64,000 nucleotides of DNA from Vibrio penaeicida. Lineage in GTDB: Bacteria; Pseudomonadota; Gammaproteobacteria; Enterobacterales; Vibrionaceae. The notes below the pieces were generated by a model. The model had not been told where the DNA came from, ran no database searches, and worked only from the letters and a program-made list of their open reading frames with translations. The position numbers and the translations under genes were made by a program. Each line of letters begins with the position of its first letter. Within the stretch, counting starts at the first letter, position 1. The stretch lies in the NCBI RefSeq assembly GCF_030689305.1, contig NZ_JAUYVM010000005.1, forward strand, positions 1 to 64,000, in the 5' to 3' direction. Of the stretch, positions 45,880-55,217 are shown piece after piece.

Positions 45880-46962
45880 TTATCGCTGAATCTTGACCGC
45901 ATCGTGGCTGAGCAAGTTAATCATTGGGTTGTCCGCCAATACTCGCTCTTTCATCCAATAAGCCACCAGCAAACCCGCGAAGAAGCCTCCCAAGTGCGCA
46001 GCATAGTCCACCCCTTGGTTCGCCATGATCATTCCAAAGAGGTTAAACCCTAACCATATGATAAAGAAAAGAATCGGCGAGATTTTCTTTTGGAAAACAA
46101 CAATCATAAACGTCAAGCTTGCGTGGCGGAACCACAACAAGTAAATACCAAAGAAGCCCGCTATCGCACCGCTCGCACCAACCGATGGGATCAAGCCATC
46201 CATATTGGAGGCAAAACTCACCAATGAGGCAGCAATACCACAGAAGAAGTAGAGAGCAAGGTACTTTTTATGCCCTACAGCGTCTTCTATGTTGTCTCCA
46301 ACCACATACAAAAAGTACATGTTTCCAGCAAGGTGCATAAAGTCGCCATGCAAGAATGTGGCAGTCACGAGTGTCCATAATTCTCTTCCCGCCAATATGT
46401 CCGCTGGCGTCATGGCAAGGTGTTCAATAACCCAATCGGTAGTTTCGTAACTGAATGCATACAGAGAAAAAATGATGCAGTTAAGGGCGATGATGATCCA
46501 GTTACACCAAGGTAATGTCTTGGGTTTCAAATTGTATTCGACGGGCATTTGAGTCAAGAATTGAAAGAGATACGTTTTCCAGCTGATTTTTTGGTTCAAT
46601 TCTCCCAAGATTTTACGGAGTTCAGGGCTGCGCTCTACCGCTTCTAATTCATCTTTATCAATCCAACTGCCATCGCAAGAACGACAAATGTCGATTTCAT
46701 GCTGATAGCTTTGCAATAAGTGGTGGCGCTCCATTGGTTTGGCGCAATCTGGGCATTGGTATTCTGACTCTCCCAATTCTTCACCAAAATGCTCGCTGTA
46801 GCATTCACCTATAGGGCCGTCATTGACTTCATCGATCAGTCGGTTAACTTCGTTTTTTTCAAACCAAAGCCCACCACATTCTAAACAAATATCAATTTCT
46901 TCACTTTCGTATTGTGTGGCATTCAATTGGGAGTTATCACATTTTGGGCACTGCTTAGTCAT
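45880..46962 (-). CDS. Rhomboid-family intramembrane protease with two N-terminal zinc ribbons
   Basis: A 360-aa protein. Residues 1-115 hold two TFIIB-type zinc ribbons (CPKCDN...CLECGGLWF and CPDCAKPM...CRSCDGSWID). A six-helix rhomboid core follows: the HGDFMHLAGNMYFL motif, catalytic serine in GASGAIAG and catalytic histidine in AAHLGGFFAG. The serine-histidine dyad is complete, so it should cleave membrane proteins. SD GGAGG precedes the ATG. It starts 3 nt after the end of the upstream 190-aa gene and forms a unit with it. The ribbons may bind substrate. Confidence 0.92.
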   Translation of the reverse strand: MTKQCPKCDNSQLNATQYESEEIDICLECGGLWFEKNEVNRLIDEVNDGPIGECYSEHFGEELGESEYQCPDCAKPMERHHLLQSYQHEIDICRSCDGSWIDKDELEAVERSPELRKILGELNQKISWKTYLFQFLTQMPVEYNLKPKTLPWCNWIIIALNCIIFSLYAFSYETTDWVIEHLAMTPADILAGRELWTLVTATFLHGDFMHLAGNMYFLYVVGDNIEDAVGHKKYLALYFFCGIAASLVSFASNMDGLIPSVGASGAIAGFFGIYLLWFRHASLTFMIVVFQKKISPILFFIIWLGFNLFGMIMANQGVDYAAHLGGFFAGLLVAYWMKERVLADNPMINLLSHDAVKIQR

Positions 46963-46964
46963 GG

Positions 46965-47537
46965 CTACTGACCTCCTTTGATTGAGCCTATCACGACACC
47001 ATTTTTAGCCAACTCGGTTTTAAGCTGATTGGCACTTTTTGCAATATTCGGCAAGGTTTTGTTCTTCATATCATCAACCAACAGTTGCAGTTGATCGCCA
47101 GCGTATTTTGCCCCTAACCTACGCGCCATTGCTCTATCTAAAATGTCTTCTGATTTGGCATAAAAGCGGCGGGCAGCCGTTAGCACTTCATTTGGGGTTT
47201 CCAATGTGGTGGGGTTGTATTTCATCGTTTCCCAAATGTATTTGCTCATATCTGGGCGATTGTCTTTCATTTCTTGTGCTGGCGGATTTCGAGAAAGGTA
47301 ATCATTGATATAAGCCTGCAAATCGTTGGTATTGTCCGTAAGCTCATCATGCAGTGACATGCGAAGATAGTAGTTATCTTCCATTTTGCTGTAGGTATCA
47401 AAGGTAAGCGCCTGCTGCAAACCACTCTGGGCCGCTAGGTAAACACCGACAATGGTCGACACAATCATAAACATTTGATTGAGCCAAAAGCCTGAGCTTC
47501 TCAGCTCTTTATTATCCAACTGCTCTTTAAGTTTCAA
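46965..47537 (-). CDS. Uncharacterised membrane-anchored protein upstream of rhomboid
   Basis: A 190-aa protein with a TTG start supported by AAGGA 8 nt upstream. One hydrophobic helix near the N-terminus (about 19-37: FWLNQMFMIVSTIVGVYLA) precedes a helical soluble domain with no recognised family. It is directly upstream of the rhomboid gene in the same unit, so it may be its partner or substrate. Confidence 0.7.
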   Translation of the reverse strand: MKLKEQLDNKELRSSGFWLNQMFMIVSTIVGVYLAAQSGLQQALTFDTYSKMEDNYYLRMSLHDELTDNTNDLQAYINDYLSRNPPAQEMKDNRPDMSKYIWETMKYNPTTLETPNEVLTAARRFYAKSEDILDRAMARRLGAKYAGDQLQLLVDDMKNKTLPNIAKSANQLKTELAKNGVVIGSIKGGQ

Positions 47538-47855
47538 AACAACGTCCTTTACTTTTTTATTCGATATTCACTCTTACTTTGCTCAAAACACGACTAAGCG
47601 CAACTGAGCATATCTGAGTGAATAAATACTAAATAAAACAAGATATTGTTAAATGACAAATGTAAGAAATGTTGAAATAAAGCAGGGGAATTTCAAAAGA
47701 AATGGAGGAAGCTCGCATAAGTGAAACGTTGGGAAGAGTGTCACGATGACAATCACTTCAAGAAGCTGGGTTGTGGCACGGACATCGTGCCACGTAAAGG
47801 GCGTCTACCGTCAGCGACGATAAAGCCTGATCCAAGGTATTCGAATTTGTAAAAC
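47538..47855. other. Spacer with an 8-bp hairpin
   Basis: A promoter region for the two-gene rhomboid unit. GTGGCACG-GACAT-CGTGCCAC (47773-47793) is a perfect 8-bp hairpin near the 3' end of the dehydrogenase gene and may terminate it. Nothing else is seen. Confidence 0.5.
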
Positions 47856-48734
47856 TTAGCCTTTCTCGGCTTCAAGACGCACCGCTTTTAGCAATACCGA
47901 TGTGTCCATTCTACCTTCACCGGATTCAGACAAAGCCTTATAAGCGTTATTGGTTTTCTCGGTCAATGGCAATTGTAGCCCTTGTTTATTGGCTTCATCT
48001 AGGCAGAAGCCTAAGTCTTTGATCATCCAATCGATGGCGAAGCCAAAATCGAATTTGTCTTGCGACATGGTTTCGGCTCGGTTCTCCATTTGCCAAGATC
48101 CCGCTGCGCCATTCTTCAAGCAATTCACCAACGTTGGGATATCTAAACCCGACTTTTCAGCCAGAAGTAACCCTTCGGAAAGGCCATTTAGCACACCAGC
48201 AATACAGATTTGGTTGACCATTTTTGCGCGCTGCCCTTGCCCAACTCTTCCCATCAAAACGGAGGATTTGCCATAGGCATTAAATATTGGCTGTAACGCA
48301 TCAAACAAAGCTTGGTCGCCGCCACACATGATGGTCAGAACGCCATTTTCAGCCCCCGCCTGCCCGCCCGATACCGGAGCGTCCATAAATTGAATACCCG
48401 CGTCCTTCGAAGCCGTTTCCAGTTCTTCAGCCAATTGAGCAGACGTGGTGGTGTGGTCGACTAAAATCGCGCCTTGCTTCATGTTCACTAGTGCGCCAGA
48501 TTTGCTGGTCGTCATACTGCGCACATCGTCATCATTACCCACACAGGTTAAAACAACGTCGGCTTCTTTCACGCATTCGGCAACGGTTTCTGCAATGTTG
48601 CCTTTGTACTTTTCCTGCCATGCCTGCGCTTTAGCAAACGTTCGGTTGAATACGGTAACTTCAAAACCTGCATTCACTAAGTGCCCTGCCATGGGAAAGC
48701 CCATCACACCTAATCCGATAAAACTCACTTTCAT
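47856..48734 (-). CDS. NAD(P)-dependent beta-hydroxyacid dehydrogenase
   Basis: A 292-aa enzyme of the 3-hydroxyisobutyrate/tartronate semialdehyde reductase family. The N-terminal Rossmann motif is GLGVMGFPMAGHL; the substrate loop DAPVSGGQAGAENG and the catalytic lysine region GQGQRAKMVNQICIAG are intact. The precise substrate cannot be assigned from sequence, and its neighbours give no clue. Confidence 0.9.
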   Translation of the reverse strand: MKVSFIGLGVMGFPMAGHLVNAGFEVTVFNRTFAKAQAWQEKYKGNIAETVAECVKEADVVLTCVGNDDDVRSMTTSKSGALVNMKQGAILVDHTTTSAQLAEELETASKDAGIQFMDAPVSGGQAGAENGVLTIMCGGDQALFDALQPIFNAYGKSSVLMGRVGQGQRAKMVNQICIAGVLNGLSEGLLLAEKSGLDIPTLVNCLKNGAAGSWQMENRAETMSQDKFDFGFAIDWMIKDLGFCLDEANKQGLQLPLTEKTNNAYKALSESGEGRMDTSVLLKAVRLEAEKG

Positions 48735-48795
48735 TATAATTCTCCTTGCTTCACTAAATTCTGGCTTTCTGGTCAGTCTATTTATCTCACTAATA

Positions 48796-48928
48796 TACCA
48801 AGTAACCTCAAAATGCTTGGTTCAGCAAGAGTTAACTGTTTTTCACACAAGGCACCGATATGAAGATCTAGTTATTCTAAGTCAAGAATCGGTAACGCAG
48901 TATGAAAGACAGTTAAACTCGCTCTTGG
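48796..48928. mobile_element. Truncated copy of the TACCCAAGT MITE
   Basis: About 133 bp match the reverse strand of the 33122-33383 element from its end (TACCAAGTAACCTCAAAATGC) through GAAGATCTAGT and GGTAACGCAGTATGAAAG to AACTCGCTCTTGG, then similarity stops. The other half and inverted repeat are lost. TA lies outside the remaining end. Confidence 0.82.
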
Positions 48929-49376
48929 TCGAATGACCTGATCTTAGAACGCGTAATGCGTTCCCTTCTTTACTTTACATTCTTATCCAGAACTCAAATT
49001 ACTTATCCCTGTGATGAAGAGTGCTTAATATTAATATTACTTACTCCATAGATCAGTAACTTAATAATAAAATTGATATTTTTAGCGTAAATATCAACTC
49101 GCACTCTATTGATGGGAATAGTTACAATTAGACTTGAGTGTGGAAACAAAATCACAATAGAAAGATAAAATCGGAAATAGAAAACAGTATTTTATAAATT
49201 GAAAGAAGATCAACTAATGGGATCATTCCCATTGAGTCATTTCAATAACCCTATACTCTCTCCAATGCATGTAACCTAAAAAATTAATCAAATATAACCA
49301 GATAGTTAATAACCGTTTGCCTATCAAAGCTGTCTGTCGTTTGTATTTTTAATCGAACTGAAAATTGGGGATAAAA
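48929..49376. other. AT-rich promoter region of the toxin-like gene
   Basis: The spacer is AT-rich and precedes the large secreted protein gene, whose ribosome site is GGGG at about 49367-49370. No promoter motif or repeat could be assigned. Confidence 0.45.
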
Positions 49377-51926
49377 ATGTTCAAAACTTCTTCTATATAC
49401 AAATCCATTGTTTACAGCCTAACTATCGCGCCTGTATTGATTTCAACGCCATCAATCGCGACCTCTCTGACTGGGAATGAACTCAATTCCACAATTGTCG
49501 AAACCTCTAGGCTGCAACGCCAAAATCAAGAATTAAGCGCGTTATGGAAATCGCACGCGTTGACGGACTACGCCGATTTACTGGCAGACATTCCCGACCC
49601 AGCGAATATTGCACGGAGAGTACTCAAGCAAAAATACCCAAATATTGATCCGGATCGTACGTTCTATGTGTACTTCGGTGAAGAAGGGCGCTCTGCTCAC
49701 AACTTCCTAGGCTGGGATCATTTCACCCCTATACACGCCATGACAATGACGCAAGCAGCCCTAATTGATACCTTCTCTTTAAGCTCGCCTGATGTATTAA
49801 ATTCAGTAAGCGGATTTTATACCGTTGGCGCTGGCGCTGGCGCAAAAATCTACGACAGTACCAACCTAGTGAGAGTCTCCCCAGAAGACGTAGCCAAAAC
49901 GGTTTGGGATGCCGATTTACAAACACAATTTGATAATGAAGTAGAAAAATTCTGGAACAATAACCTTGGAAAGTTTGTTTCAGCATCTAAAGACGCATTC
50001 AGAGTTTCAGGTTATAGCGCATTCCAGAAAAACGAAATCTCACGCTCTGCACTGACGATGATTCAGGACGTTTTAGACCATAACGCTTCCGTCAATATCT
50101 ATCATATGGATATTTATGGTTACTCTTCCCCTGACATTTTATGGATCGAGCCCTCCACTAACCAAGGGAGTAAACTCCTTTATATTCCTGGGGCTAAAAA
50201 ACCCTTTATCGAAGTCTCCTCGCTAACAGAACTAAGAGGAAAACTGGTTACTGACCTTAAAAATACAGCGAATCGAACCGCGTTAGCAGAGCACTTTAGT
50301 ATCTACGATCGTCAGGATGGTACCTCATATTCAGGGGTCAATAGCGCCCTAAAAGGGATCGCGAATGGTCAATGGGCGTCTAGCTATATTATGACAAAGC
50401 ATTCTCGCATTAGCGAAGACGCTTTCCAAAGCGTTGCAAAAGCGGTTATGGCTCGAAACATCAGCGACGGTGACATGCAGATTAAGTCCAACAGCGAAGT
50501 CACTCGTGATACCGCCCTAAGGACCATAGGCGCAATTATAAACTTACTCCCTGCCATGCAAATCGTCGAACCTGAAATCAGTATCCCGCTCGATCTGGTT
50601 ATCTTAAATGCAACCAGTTTGGGGTTAAACATCAACAAAGCTGTTACAGGCGACACAGAAGCCGAACGAAACAAAGGGGCACTGGGTGCCGGATTAGACA
50701 GCGGTTTCCTTGCCGCTAGCATCATTCCCGTCGCCAAAAAACTGAGCGACTCAATAAAGACATCCGCGTCTCAATTACACCCAACAGGCAATGTAGCAGA
50801 CATCATTGAATCGAGTGTTCCAGCTGAGTACGATCGATTGAACGTTGGAGATAACCCCGTGGTGGTTACCCACCCTCAAACGCAACAAGAGCTGTACATT
50901 GTACGTTTGACGGACACCAAACGAGTTGTCGCTATGCGACGTACACCTTCTGGAACGTTTATTGAAACTAACTTTGAATCCGGGCGGGATATTGCCAACA
51001 GCAGAATAGTAGAGACAACGGATCCCGTGACCAACCGTCGCCAATTCCTCGATAAAGGCGGCTTGTTTGGCGGTGGGAAACGAGGCTTTAAGTTAAAACT
51101 AAGTGCCATTGATCCTAATGTCATTCCAACAGCCAGTACAATTGAAGATGGTTACAGCATAGACAAGCGTAAACTCATTGCTGAGTCCAATGGCGCTAAT
51201 TACTTCCATGGTAGCCGATCGTCCAGTTTACTGACGTTCAAGCTAGGCTCGGAGACCAATGGCGCTATTGAGCCAATGGGTCAACTCATTGAAAAGCGCG
51301 TATTTCCATTTTCTGGCGAAGCAGGAAACTCGTTGGCGGAAAATGCCGCCAATAGAAACCTAGTTTCTGTCGTCACACTTGATGAAGCAGGCTCAGCCTA
51401 CGACTATGCAACGAACACAAGCCGAGCAGCGAAGTTCAATATAGACGTCGCGACACATGAAGCGATTGAGAACGAGTTAACGTTAAAGCAATACTCTGTA
51501 TCCCCTAGTATTATTGACGATATTAAAGCGGGTAACGCGTACGCACCTCTGGATGGAATTCAGAGCGAAGTCGCGAACGTGGCTCGCGGAAAGCTCGCTT
51601 TAAATAACAACCGTGTTATTCGATTCAACGGACTTGCGCCAGCGGAAAAACAGCTTGTCCAGGAGGAGTTTCCCATTATGTATGGATTCGAACCTTCCCA
51701 GTTCAACATTGAGCCGATCCAATCTGACATAAAGGGAGAGTTTGGGGTTCGGGGAGGTGTACAAATGAACGAAATCAAGGTGATCTACACCACCGTAGAC
51801 AAAGTTAGTGAAGTGTCCGCTTATCTAAATGACAATAACATCCACATCCCAACCAAAAGCTTTGAAGACATTCAGTTTAACGCAAATGAAGGAGCGGCAG
51901 GGCTAAGCAATAACTTTTTACGATAG
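49377..51926 (+). CDS. Large secreted toxin-like protein (dermonecrotic-toxin-like N-domain)
   Basis: An 849-aa secreted protein from ATG 49377. The N-terminus is a signal peptide (SIYKSIVYSLTIAPVLI...IAT). Residues about 40-330 resemble the N-terminal domain of Pseudomonas dermonecrotic-toxin-like proteins (NFLGWDHFTPIHAMTMTQAALI; DRQDGTSYSGVNSALKGIANGQW). A hydrophobic helical stretch follows (about 385-460). The C-terminal part has YFHGSRSSSLLTFKLG...PMGQLIEKRVFPFSGEAG, which looks like the H-side of an ADP-ribosyltransferase fold (YHGS-type). Both assignments are by eye. No immunity gene or secretion partner is adjacent. Confidence 0.7.
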   Translation: MFKTSSIYKSIVYSLTIAPVLISTPSIATSLTGNELNSTIVETSRLQRQNQELSALWKSHALTDYADLLADIPDPANIARRVLKQKYPNIDPDRTFYVYFGEEGRSAHNFLGWDHFTPIHAMTMTQAALIDTFSLSSPDVLNSVSGFYTVGAGAGAKIYDSTNLVRVSPEDVAKTVWDADLQTQFDNEVEKFWNNNLGKFVSASKDAFRVSGYSAFQKNEISRSALTMIQDVLDHNASVNIYHMDIYGYSSPDILWIEPSTNQGSKLLYIPGAKKPFIEVSSLTELRGKLVTDLKNTANRTALAEHFSIYDRQDGTSYSGVNSALKGIANGQWASSYIMTKHSRISEDAFQSVAKAVMARNISDGDMQIKSNSEVTRDTALRTIGAIINLLPAMQIVEPEISIPLDLVILNATSLGLNINKAVTGDTEAERNKGALGAGLDSGFLAASIIPVAKKLSDSIKTSASQLHPTGNVADIIESSVPAEYDRLNVGDNPVVVTHPQTQQELYIVRLTDTKRVVAMRRTPSGTFIETNFESGRDIANSRIVETTDPVTNRRQFLDKGGLFGGGKRGFKLKLSAIDPNVIPTASTIEDGYSIDKRKLIAESNGANYFHGSRSSSLLTFKLGSETNGAIEPMGQLIEKRVFPFSGEAGNSLAENAANRNLVSVVTLDEAGSAYDYATNTSRAAKFNIDVATHEAIENELTLKQYSVSPSIIDDIKAGNAYAPLDGIQSEVANVARGKLALNNNRVIRFNGLAPAEKQLVQEEFPIMYGFEPSQFNIEPIQSDIKGEFGVRGGVQMNEIKVIYTTVDKVSEVSAYLNDNNIHIPTKSFEDIQFNANEGAAGLSNNFLR

Positions 51927-52197
51927 CGGTGTTCGCAACCCGTACCTTCACAATATTTGAATTCGATGAAATGAACGTGACTATGACAAATTGGCGAACG
52001 AAAGACACGTCGTTTGATTCGGTCAAAACACGACAGCATTGAACTCAAACCCAATCGTGCCCGGTAGGATCCTCTATCGGGTATTATTCGCATTAAGTAA
52101 AAGCACAGAAATCAAGTTAATGACTTTGAATCTGGACATTTAAATGAAGGCAAATGAGAGAAGTTATGGACTTGGCTAAGGACTTGTTTAAGAAACA

Positions 52198-52233
52198 TAA
52201 AAAATCCGAGTGTTAAAGTAACACTCGGATTTT
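52198..52233 (-). terminator. Terminator of yeeN
   Basis: A perfect 15-bp stem (AAAATCCGAGTGTTA and its inverse) with a 3-nt loop, followed on the minus strand by a run of T. It lies between the convergent toxin-like gene and yeeN and may stop both. Confidence 0.88.
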
Positions 52234-52325
52234 GACATCCTTGTAGGATCGTTCAACCCATCATTTTTCTCTTAATTGATCGGTATTAAGCACTTAGGCT
52301 CGGTTTCTATCAATTAAGGTTGATA

Positions 52326-53042
52326 TTACAGTTCAGCGTTATGGTAAACCTGCTGTACGTCGTCACACTCATCTAGCATGTCCAAGAATTTTTGGAACTT
52401 CTCTGCATCTTCGCCTGCGACTGGCGTGTGCGTTTGTGGGACAAACGTGATTTCTTCTACATCCATTGTCAAATCAGGGTATGCGCCTGTTAGAGCTGTC
52501 TTCGTTTTAAAGAATTCAGTGTGTGGCGCAAATACCGTAATTACACCATCTTCAAGCTCAACGTCAGTAACATCCACATCATCCATCATTAGCGTTTCTA
52601 AGATGATTTCGTCATCGTCGCCTTTGAACTGGAATACCGCTTGGTGATCAAACATGTGAGAAACAGAGCCTTCAACACCAATTTTCGCACCGGTTTTCAC
52701 AAAACACTGGCGAATATCTTGGAAAGTACGGTTACCGTTATCCGTTAGGCAATCAACGATCACGCTTGTACCGCCAGGTCCAAAACCTTCATAGCGTGCT
52801 GGTTGGTAATCTTCACCGCCACCGCCATTCGCTTTATCAAGGGCTTTATCGATAACGTGCGCTGGCACTTGATCTCTTTTCGCTTTGGTAATCAGATGCT
52901 TAAGCGACAGATTCATGTCTGGGTCTGAACCACCGTTTTTCGCGCATACGTAAATTTCTTTACCGTATTTGGAATAAACTTTAATTTTTGCGCCTGCAGT
53001 TTTTGCCATAGAGGCTTTGCGCACTTCAAAACTTCTTCCCAT
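52326..53042 (-). CDS. yeeN: YebC/PmpR-family regulator, YeeN type
   Basis: A 238-aa protein of the YebC family (TACO1-like). The N-terminus ([37 protein letters not shown]) marks the YeeN subgroup rather than canonical YebC (AGHSKWANIKHRK). [20 protein letters not shown] and [16 protein letters not shown] are conserved. Family members act in transcription or in translation of proline-rich stretches; the role of YeeN is unsettled. Confidence 0.92.
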   Translation of the reverse strand: MGRSFEVRKASMAKTAGAKIKVYSKYGKEIYVCAKNGGSDPDMNLSLKHLITKAKRDQVPAHVIDKALDKANGGGGEDYQPARYEGFGPGGTSVIVDCLTDNGNRTFQDIRQCFVKTGAKIGVEGSVSHMFDHQAVFQFKGDDDEIILETLMMDDVDVTDVELEDGVITVFAPHTEFFKTKTALTGAYPDLTMDVEEITFVPQTHTPVAGEDAEKFQKFLDMLDECDDVQQVYHNAEL

Positions 53043-53081
53043 CGGGATGTTCTCTCTGATTCAATTAATGCGAAAGATTGT

Positions 53082-53119
53082 ATACCCAAACCAAGTCAAG
53101 ATGCTAGATTCAGCGAGAT
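53082..53119. mobile_element. Decayed end of the TACCCAAGT MITE
   Basis: TACCCAA...GTCAAGATGCT...ATTCAGCGAGA matches one end of the 262-bp element over about 38 bp with several changes. No second end is visible. It lies between yeeN and the small 69-aa gene. Confidence 0.5.
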
Positions 53120-53152
53120 TTGCTTGGCTTTGTTGGGTTTAACAAGGAGCGA

Positions 53153-53362
53153 CTAAGCCACACCCATAACTCTTTTATATTTTGCTACCGACTGCTCGAA
53201 TAACTCGACTTCTGATTCCAGCCTCAGTTTCGATTTGTGCTCAACCAGCACTTCAGGACCTGCCTGAGCTTGCTTGATTTTCCACACCAAAAACGAAGCT
53301 TGCTTGTCGATTTCTATTTCATTTTTCTCTTCAGAAGGGAGGAGCGAAAGGTTAAACGACAT
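53153..53362 (-). CDS. Small uncharacterised protein
   Basis: A 69-aa protein from ATG 53362 (AGGT upstream). It is highly charged (SEEKNEIEIDKQASFLVWKIKQ), probably helical and cytoplasmic, with no recognised motif. The longer in-frame upstream extension is unlikely to be coding. Confidence 0.5.
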   Translation of the reverse strand: MSFNLSLLPSEEKNEIEIDKQASFLVWKIKQAQAGPEVLVEHKSKLRLESEVELFEQSVAKYKRVMGVA

Positions 53363-53514
53363 AGTAAGACCTGCATCGATAGTTTGAAAGGGCAAGAATA
53401 TATCACAGCCTAAGCCGTTAGGTAGAGAGTTACAGGGGAATTCAAAAAGAAAAGTGACAGGAATCAAGAATGGAAACACGTGGCGGAATATCTGCAACCG
53501 TAAAATAACTGCAA

Positions 53515-54111
53515 TTAAAGCCTCGCCGCTAGTACTTCTCCCGTCATCGAACCTACTGCACTTTTCAGGTAAGTCATGGCAACTTTTTCTGCTGGTACCC
53601 CATACTGGCTGTCTATTCCAAGCTGCTCCATGGATTCTTTGATAAAACCGGGGCTAACAACGTTTATTCTTTGCCCTTTTGGTAGTTCAAGTGCTGCGGA
53701 GCGTACAAAGGCCTCAATCGCCGCACAGCCCATTCCTATGGCAATGCTTCCTTCTATTGGTTTTTGAGCCGTTGCGCCCGATGTTAATGTTATCGAACCT
53801 TCTGGTTTTAAGAATCGACGGCCAACCTTGGCCACATTCACTTGTCCTAACACTTTGTTATCCAATACCGTTCGGTAATCGGATTCCGGCATGTCTGATA
53901 ATGTGCCAAGGCTGCCGTTGCCTGCGGCACAAATAATGGCGTCTACCAGACCAATTTTTTCAAAGACTTCAGTAAGCGACGCCTCGCTTTCAATATCAGC
54001 ACGTAACGCACCTTTCGTGTGCCCTATGGCAACGATGTCGTGGTCTTTCCCTAGATGCTTAGAAATGCCGTGCCCTACAATGCCATTCGCACCTATTACT
54101 ATGATTTTCAT
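53515..54111 (-). CDS. Short-chain dehydrogenase/reductase
   Basis: A 198-aa Rossmann protein with the cofactor loop GANGIVGHGISKHLG and the conserved AAGNG. The classic YxxxK pair is not obvious: the catalytic region reads TSGATAQKPIEGSIAIGMGCAAIEAFV. SD AGGA precedes the ATG. It follows the dehalogenase-like gene by 28 nt on the same strand, so it is in one unit controlled by the divergent LysR. The substrate is unknown. Confidence 0.85.
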   Translation of the reverse strand: MKIIVIGANGIVGHGISKHLGKDHDIVAIGHTKGALRADIESEASLTEVFEKIGLVDAIICAAGNGSLGTLSDMPESDYRTVLDNKVLGQVNVAKVGRRFLKPEGSITLTSGATAQKPIEGSIAIGMGCAAIEAFVRSAALELPKGQRINVVSPGFIKESMEQLGIDSQYGVPAEKVAMTYLKSAVGSMTGEVLAARL

Positions 54112-54139
54112 ATTTTTTCCTGTTTAAGCTGTTCTTGGG

Positions 54140-55111
54140 TTATTTGAAGTTAGTTTGAGCAAGCCACGCCATCATTTTTTCAGCGAGCTGTTCTGATTTG
54201 TCTTCTTGAAGAAAGTGAGAGGCACTCTCTATGGTGGAATGAGGCTGATGCTGCGCCCCTGTAAAGTTATTTTGAAACTTGATGTCGTAACCTTGATCCG
54301 CAAGAAACGGGTCTTCATTGCTGAATAGCGTTAAAACGGGTTTGTCCCATTGCTTCAAGTTCTGCCACGCTTCATTCACTTCGTTAAGGTCGGAAGCAAC
54401 TATGGCAGGCATTTTTCTCGGGGCAGCATAGTATCGAGAGTCCGGAAATGGGGCGTCGTAGGCATTCATTTCATCTTGAGAAAGGTGCCGTGTTGTTAGC
54501 GCCTGAATTACTTTTCCTATTTCTAGCGTTTCGGAGTGTTTAAAATACCCTGCCCAATTGCCGTAGTTCATTTTATTAGACAAGGTTTCAATACTGGGTT
54601 TGCCCGCAAAAGAAGCCATTAACTTCAACACTTTTGGCATCATGAATTTTTCAAATCCACTCACCTCGGCTAATGCAGTATTGGCCAACACGAGCCTATC
54701 AAGCCATTCAGGTTGCTGCGCAAGTACCCGCAAACCAATCATTCCTCCCCAGTCTTGCATAAAGGCTGCGGCATTTTTCACTCCAAGCTTTTGTACAAAC
54801 TCACTCATCCAGCGCACTTGGTTAGCGTAGGTTTGAACATCACTCGATGACGGTTTATCAGACTTTCCGAAGCCAATTAGGTCGGGGGCAATCACTCGAT
54901 AACCGTCATTGACCAACAACGGAATCATATGGCGATACAAATAACTCCATGAAGGCTGTCCATGAAGCAAAAAAACGGTTTTCTTGTTGCCGATTCCTTC
55001 GTCTACGTAGTGCATGCGCATACCATCGACTTCGATGTAGTTAGGCGTAAATGGATAATCAACTAAATGTGAAAACGCACTCTCCGGTGTTCTTAATATT
55101 TGGCTATGCAT
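54140..55111 (-). CDS. Alpha/beta hydrolase, haloalkane dehalogenase-like
   Basis: A 323-aa alpha/beta hydrolase. Oxyanion region HGQPSWSYLYRHMI, DLIGFGKSDKPSS and a nucleophile elbow with aspartate, MQDWGGMIGL, which is characteristic of haloalkane dehalogenases rather than serine hydrolases. The catalytic acid and histidine are at the C-terminal part (SNEDPFLAD; SASHFLQEDKSEQLAE). The second halide-binding residue could be the Trp after the nucleophile. No signal peptide. Enzymatic activity is inferred. Confidence 0.88.
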   Translation of the reverse strand: MHSQILRTPESAFSHLVDYPFTPNYIEVDGMRMHYVDEGIGNKKTVFLLHGQPSWSYLYRHMIPLLVNDGYRVIAPDLIGFGKSDKPSSSDVQTYANQVRWMSEFVQKLGVKNAAAFMQDWGGMIGLRVLAQQPEWLDRLVLANTALAEVSGFEKFMMPKVLKLMASFAGKPSIETLSNKMNYGNWAGYFKHSETLEIGKVIQALTTRHLSQDEMNAYDAPFPDSRYYAAPRKMPAIVASDLNEVNEAWQNLKQWDKPVLTLFSNEDPFLADQGYDIKFQNNFTGAQHQPHSTIESASHFLQEDKSEQLAEKMMAWLAQTNFK

Positions 55112-55196
55112 GATCTTTCCTCTGTTCTTTGCCCTGTGCTGTATTTACAAGGTATGAGATATTAAGAGGCGAAAAAAGCATACGTTTTTGTACAAA

Positions 55197-55217
55197 ATGG
55201 TCATATAATTAGACCAT
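55197..55217. promoter_or_regulatory. Inverted repeat overlapping the LysR start codon
   Basis: ATGGTC-N9-GACCAT is a perfect inverted repeat ending in the ATG of the LysR gene, in the spacer to the dehalogenase operon. LysR sites often show T-N11-A symmetry of this size. Binding would block translation or transcription of the regulator itself. Confidence 0.5.
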
